A stretch of 6,972 nt of DNA, taken from the NCBI GenBank assembly GCA_002312935.1, contig DCAT01000172.1, forward strand, positions 1 through 6,972. The letters run 5' to 3'. Position numbers and translations under genes: made by a program. The notes under the pieces were generated by a model. That model was not told the DNA's origin and did not search any database. It saw only the letters and a list, made by a program, of their open reading frames with translations. Shown one piece after another: positions 6,157 to 6,972 of this stretch (positions are counted from its first letter, which is position 1; every line of letters begins with the position of its first letter). The stretch is from Oceanospirillaceae bacterium UBA1126. GTDB taxonomy: Bacteria > Pseudomonadota > Gammaproteobacteria > Pseudomonadales > Balneatricaceae.

Positions 6157-6320
6157 TACCCAGTACGTCAAATAATTTCTCATTTGCGCCGAGCTAGTTC
6201 ACGGATTAGTTGTTGCGATTGGAGCTGTAGCCATAAAAATATCAATCATCTAATAGGTTACATTTATAATTGAATTAAGTGCGAGAGCAGGCTAGGTAGT
6301 GAGCTTAAATCAGTTAGCTT

Positions 6321-6337
6321 TTAAAACATAGTTTTAA
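6321..6337 (+). terminator. Hairpin TTAAAAC-ATA-GTTTTAA followed by T run
   Basis: Perfect 7-base arms with a 3-base loop are followed on the plus strand by TTTTT. The stem has only one G-C pair, and no plus-strand gene ends nearby, so it is either a weak terminator or an incidental AT-rich palindrome. Confidence 0.25.
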
Positions 6338-6433
6338 TTTTTAGGTATCGGCTGTTAGCACACCACCATACCGCCGGAAGCATTGTTCACGGATACACAA
6401 GCAACTTAAGTTCACGCATATGCTAAAGGACTC

Positions 6434-6451
6434 ATTAGGTAGCAGCCTAAT
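6434..6451. repeat. Hairpin ATTAGG-TAGCAG-CCTAAT
   Basis: Perfect 6-base arms enclose a 6-base loop. The loop and right arm partly recur at 6529-6541 as TAGCAGCATTAGG. Function unknown; it lies about 100 bases beyond the 34-codon ORF on that gene's strand. Confidence 0.3.
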
Positions 6452-6474
6452 TCAACTAAACCATTGAATAAATG

Positions 6475-6495
6475 CTTTATTATTTAGTAATAAAG
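6475..6495 (-). terminator. Hairpin beyond the right-edge operon, possible terminator
   Basis: CTTTATTA-(5 bases)-TAATAAAG is a perfect 8-base stem with a 5-base loop, about 60 bases downstream of the 34-codon ORF. On the minus strand CATTTATTC follows, not a clean T run, so termination is uncertain. It is the longest uninterrupted stem in the region. Confidence 0.35.
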
Positions 6496-6554
6496 ACGTG
6501 TCAGTTTGCTAACTATCTCTCATTACGCTAGCAGCATTAGGCTGTGCTTGTGCG

Positions 6555-6659
6555 CTAATACTTAGGGCCAAAGTAGAAGGTTAGTAGCAACAAAAGTACT
6601 GGGCCTAAAATGATGGCATCTTTAATAGTGTTACTACTATTTAAAGGTTTTTGGTGCAT
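6555..6659 (-). CDS. 34-residue single-span membrane peptide, overlapping the upstream stop
   Basis: This 34-codon ORF starts at an ATG that shares its A with the TAA stop of the upstream gene (TAATG), the classic arrangement for coupled re-initiation. It has no strong ribosome binding site, which fits coupling. The peptide has a polar N-terminal part (MHQKPLNSSNTIKD, 1-14), one hydrophobic helix at about 15-31 (AIILGPVLLLLLTFYFG) and a short PKY end. I do not recognise a family. Single-span peptides of this size often act as small subunits or regulators of membrane proteins, but no such partner is visible here. The hydrophobic run could be chance; the perfect overlap and gene order argue for a real gene. 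Confidence 0.5.
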   Translation of the reverse strand: MHQKPLNSSNTIKDAIILGPVLLLLLTFYFGPKY

Positions 6660-6972
6660 TAGCAAAATTCATCAAGATCTAACAATACTGTCGCTTTATT
6701 CTCACATTCGGTATTTTCTTCGTACTCAGAGTCTCTGCCACTGGGCTCTGTGGATCCTATCACTTTATTGGGAAGCTGCTGTGCGCCGCTATTACGTATT
6801 GTAGATGGTGACAGTTCGGCCGGTAAAGCTTGCACTGTTGAGGAAGACAGATTAGCAACTGGATCTGGTTCTGTGCTTTTTCCATTCTCAGGTTCTGTTT
6901 TTTCGTTCTGTACAGACTTTGTCTTTTCTTCATTTTTAGAATCTGTACCATTACTTTCTAAAGGTTTTGTAT
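6659..6972 (-). CDS. Unrecognised hydrophilic acidic protein, C-terminal part only
   Basis: The frame is open from the right edge to the TAA at 6659-6661 and gives the last 103 residues of a larger protein whose start lies outside. The visible part is rich in Glu, Ser, Thr, Asn, Lys and Pro, with TEP occurring three times, no hydrophobic segment, and the look of a disordered linker. It ends in a more ordered acidic-hydrophobic tail, ATVLLDLDEFC, with a terminal Cys. The protein-like composition and its overlap with the next ORF support this frame over the shorter frames at 6610-6804 (plus) and 6760-6951 (minus). I do not recognise the family; the function should be sought in the missing N-terminal part. 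A conserved C-terminal peptide after a disordered linker often serves as a docking tail, which is speculation here. Confidence 0.7.
   Translation of the reverse strand, partial: TKPLESNGTDSKNEEKTKSVQNEKTEPENGKSTEPDPVANLSSSTVQALPAELSPSTIRNSGAQQLPNKVIGSTEPSGRDSEYEENTECENKATVLLDLDEFC

Larger units (their letters stand above)
6108..6554. other. Gene-poor stretch upstream of the chelatase gene
   Basis: Beyond the chelatase promoter I find no supported gene. Short minus-strand frames exist: 6180-6245, from a TTG, gives a peptide ending LIRELARRK, and another near 6380-6320 begins MLPAVWWC. Neither has a ribosome binding site. Three hairpins are listed separately. No cobalamin riboswitch signature was seen on the minus strand. 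Confidence 0.5.

Noticed and set aside
6067..6273. Plus-strand 68-codon frame across the chelatase start
   Set aside because: It runs opposite the chelatase start and promoter and resembles no known protein.
6197..6394. Direct repeat GTTCACGGAT at 6197-6206 and 6385-6394
   Set aside because: Ten-base repeats are expected by chance in a window of this size, and the flanks do not match.
6108..6400. Cobalamin riboswitch upstream of the chelatase
   Set aside because: I looked for the B12-box and core motifs on the minus strand and found none; the TATAAT placement also leaves a leader of only about 15 bases.
6610..6951. Frames at 6610-6804 (plus) and 6760-6951 (minus)
   Set aside because: They are shadows of the minus-strand frame that runs unbroken from the right edge to 6659 and has more protein-like composition.

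Overview
The window reads as a chromosomal piece of a fairly AT-rich gammaproteobacterium, probably marine. This rests on clear YaeQ and RecC proteins, which are typical of that class, and on overall base composition. I cannot name a genus. No rRNA, tRNA, CRISPR array, insertion sequence or phage gene is visible.

Left part (1-3474, minus strand): recC, the gamma subunit gene of exodeoxyribonuclease V, runs off the left edge after 960 residues. It is preceded on the same strand, 55 bases upstream, by yaeQ, a PD-(D/E)XK-fold protein. The two look like one transcription unit (yaeQ-recC). Two short perfect palindromes lie upstream of yaeQ.

Middle (3648-4538): a minus-strand Lrp/AsnC-family regulator and a plus-strand 86-residue protein with one Sel1-like repeat are divergently transcribed. 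Their 192-base shared intergenic region holds three perfect inverted repeats. One closely resembles the E. coli Lrp consensus, and one has arms two helical turns apart. This looks like an autoregulated divergent control region.

Region 4539-4946 has no convincing gene but contains several inverted repeats between two convergent genes.

Right part: a minus-strand two-lobed sirohydrochlorin chelatase (CbiX type, 386 residues, start at 6107) carries a histidine-rich tail and a Cys-Cys-Cys motif, and has its own near-consensus promoter. No other cobalamin or siroheme gene is visible. Region 6108-6554 is gene-poor with several hairpins.

At the right edge, an unrecognised hydrophilic acidic protein (C-terminal 103 residues only) overlaps by one base (TAATG) a 34-codon ORF for a single-span membrane peptide. 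This is the least explained coding arrangement in the window.
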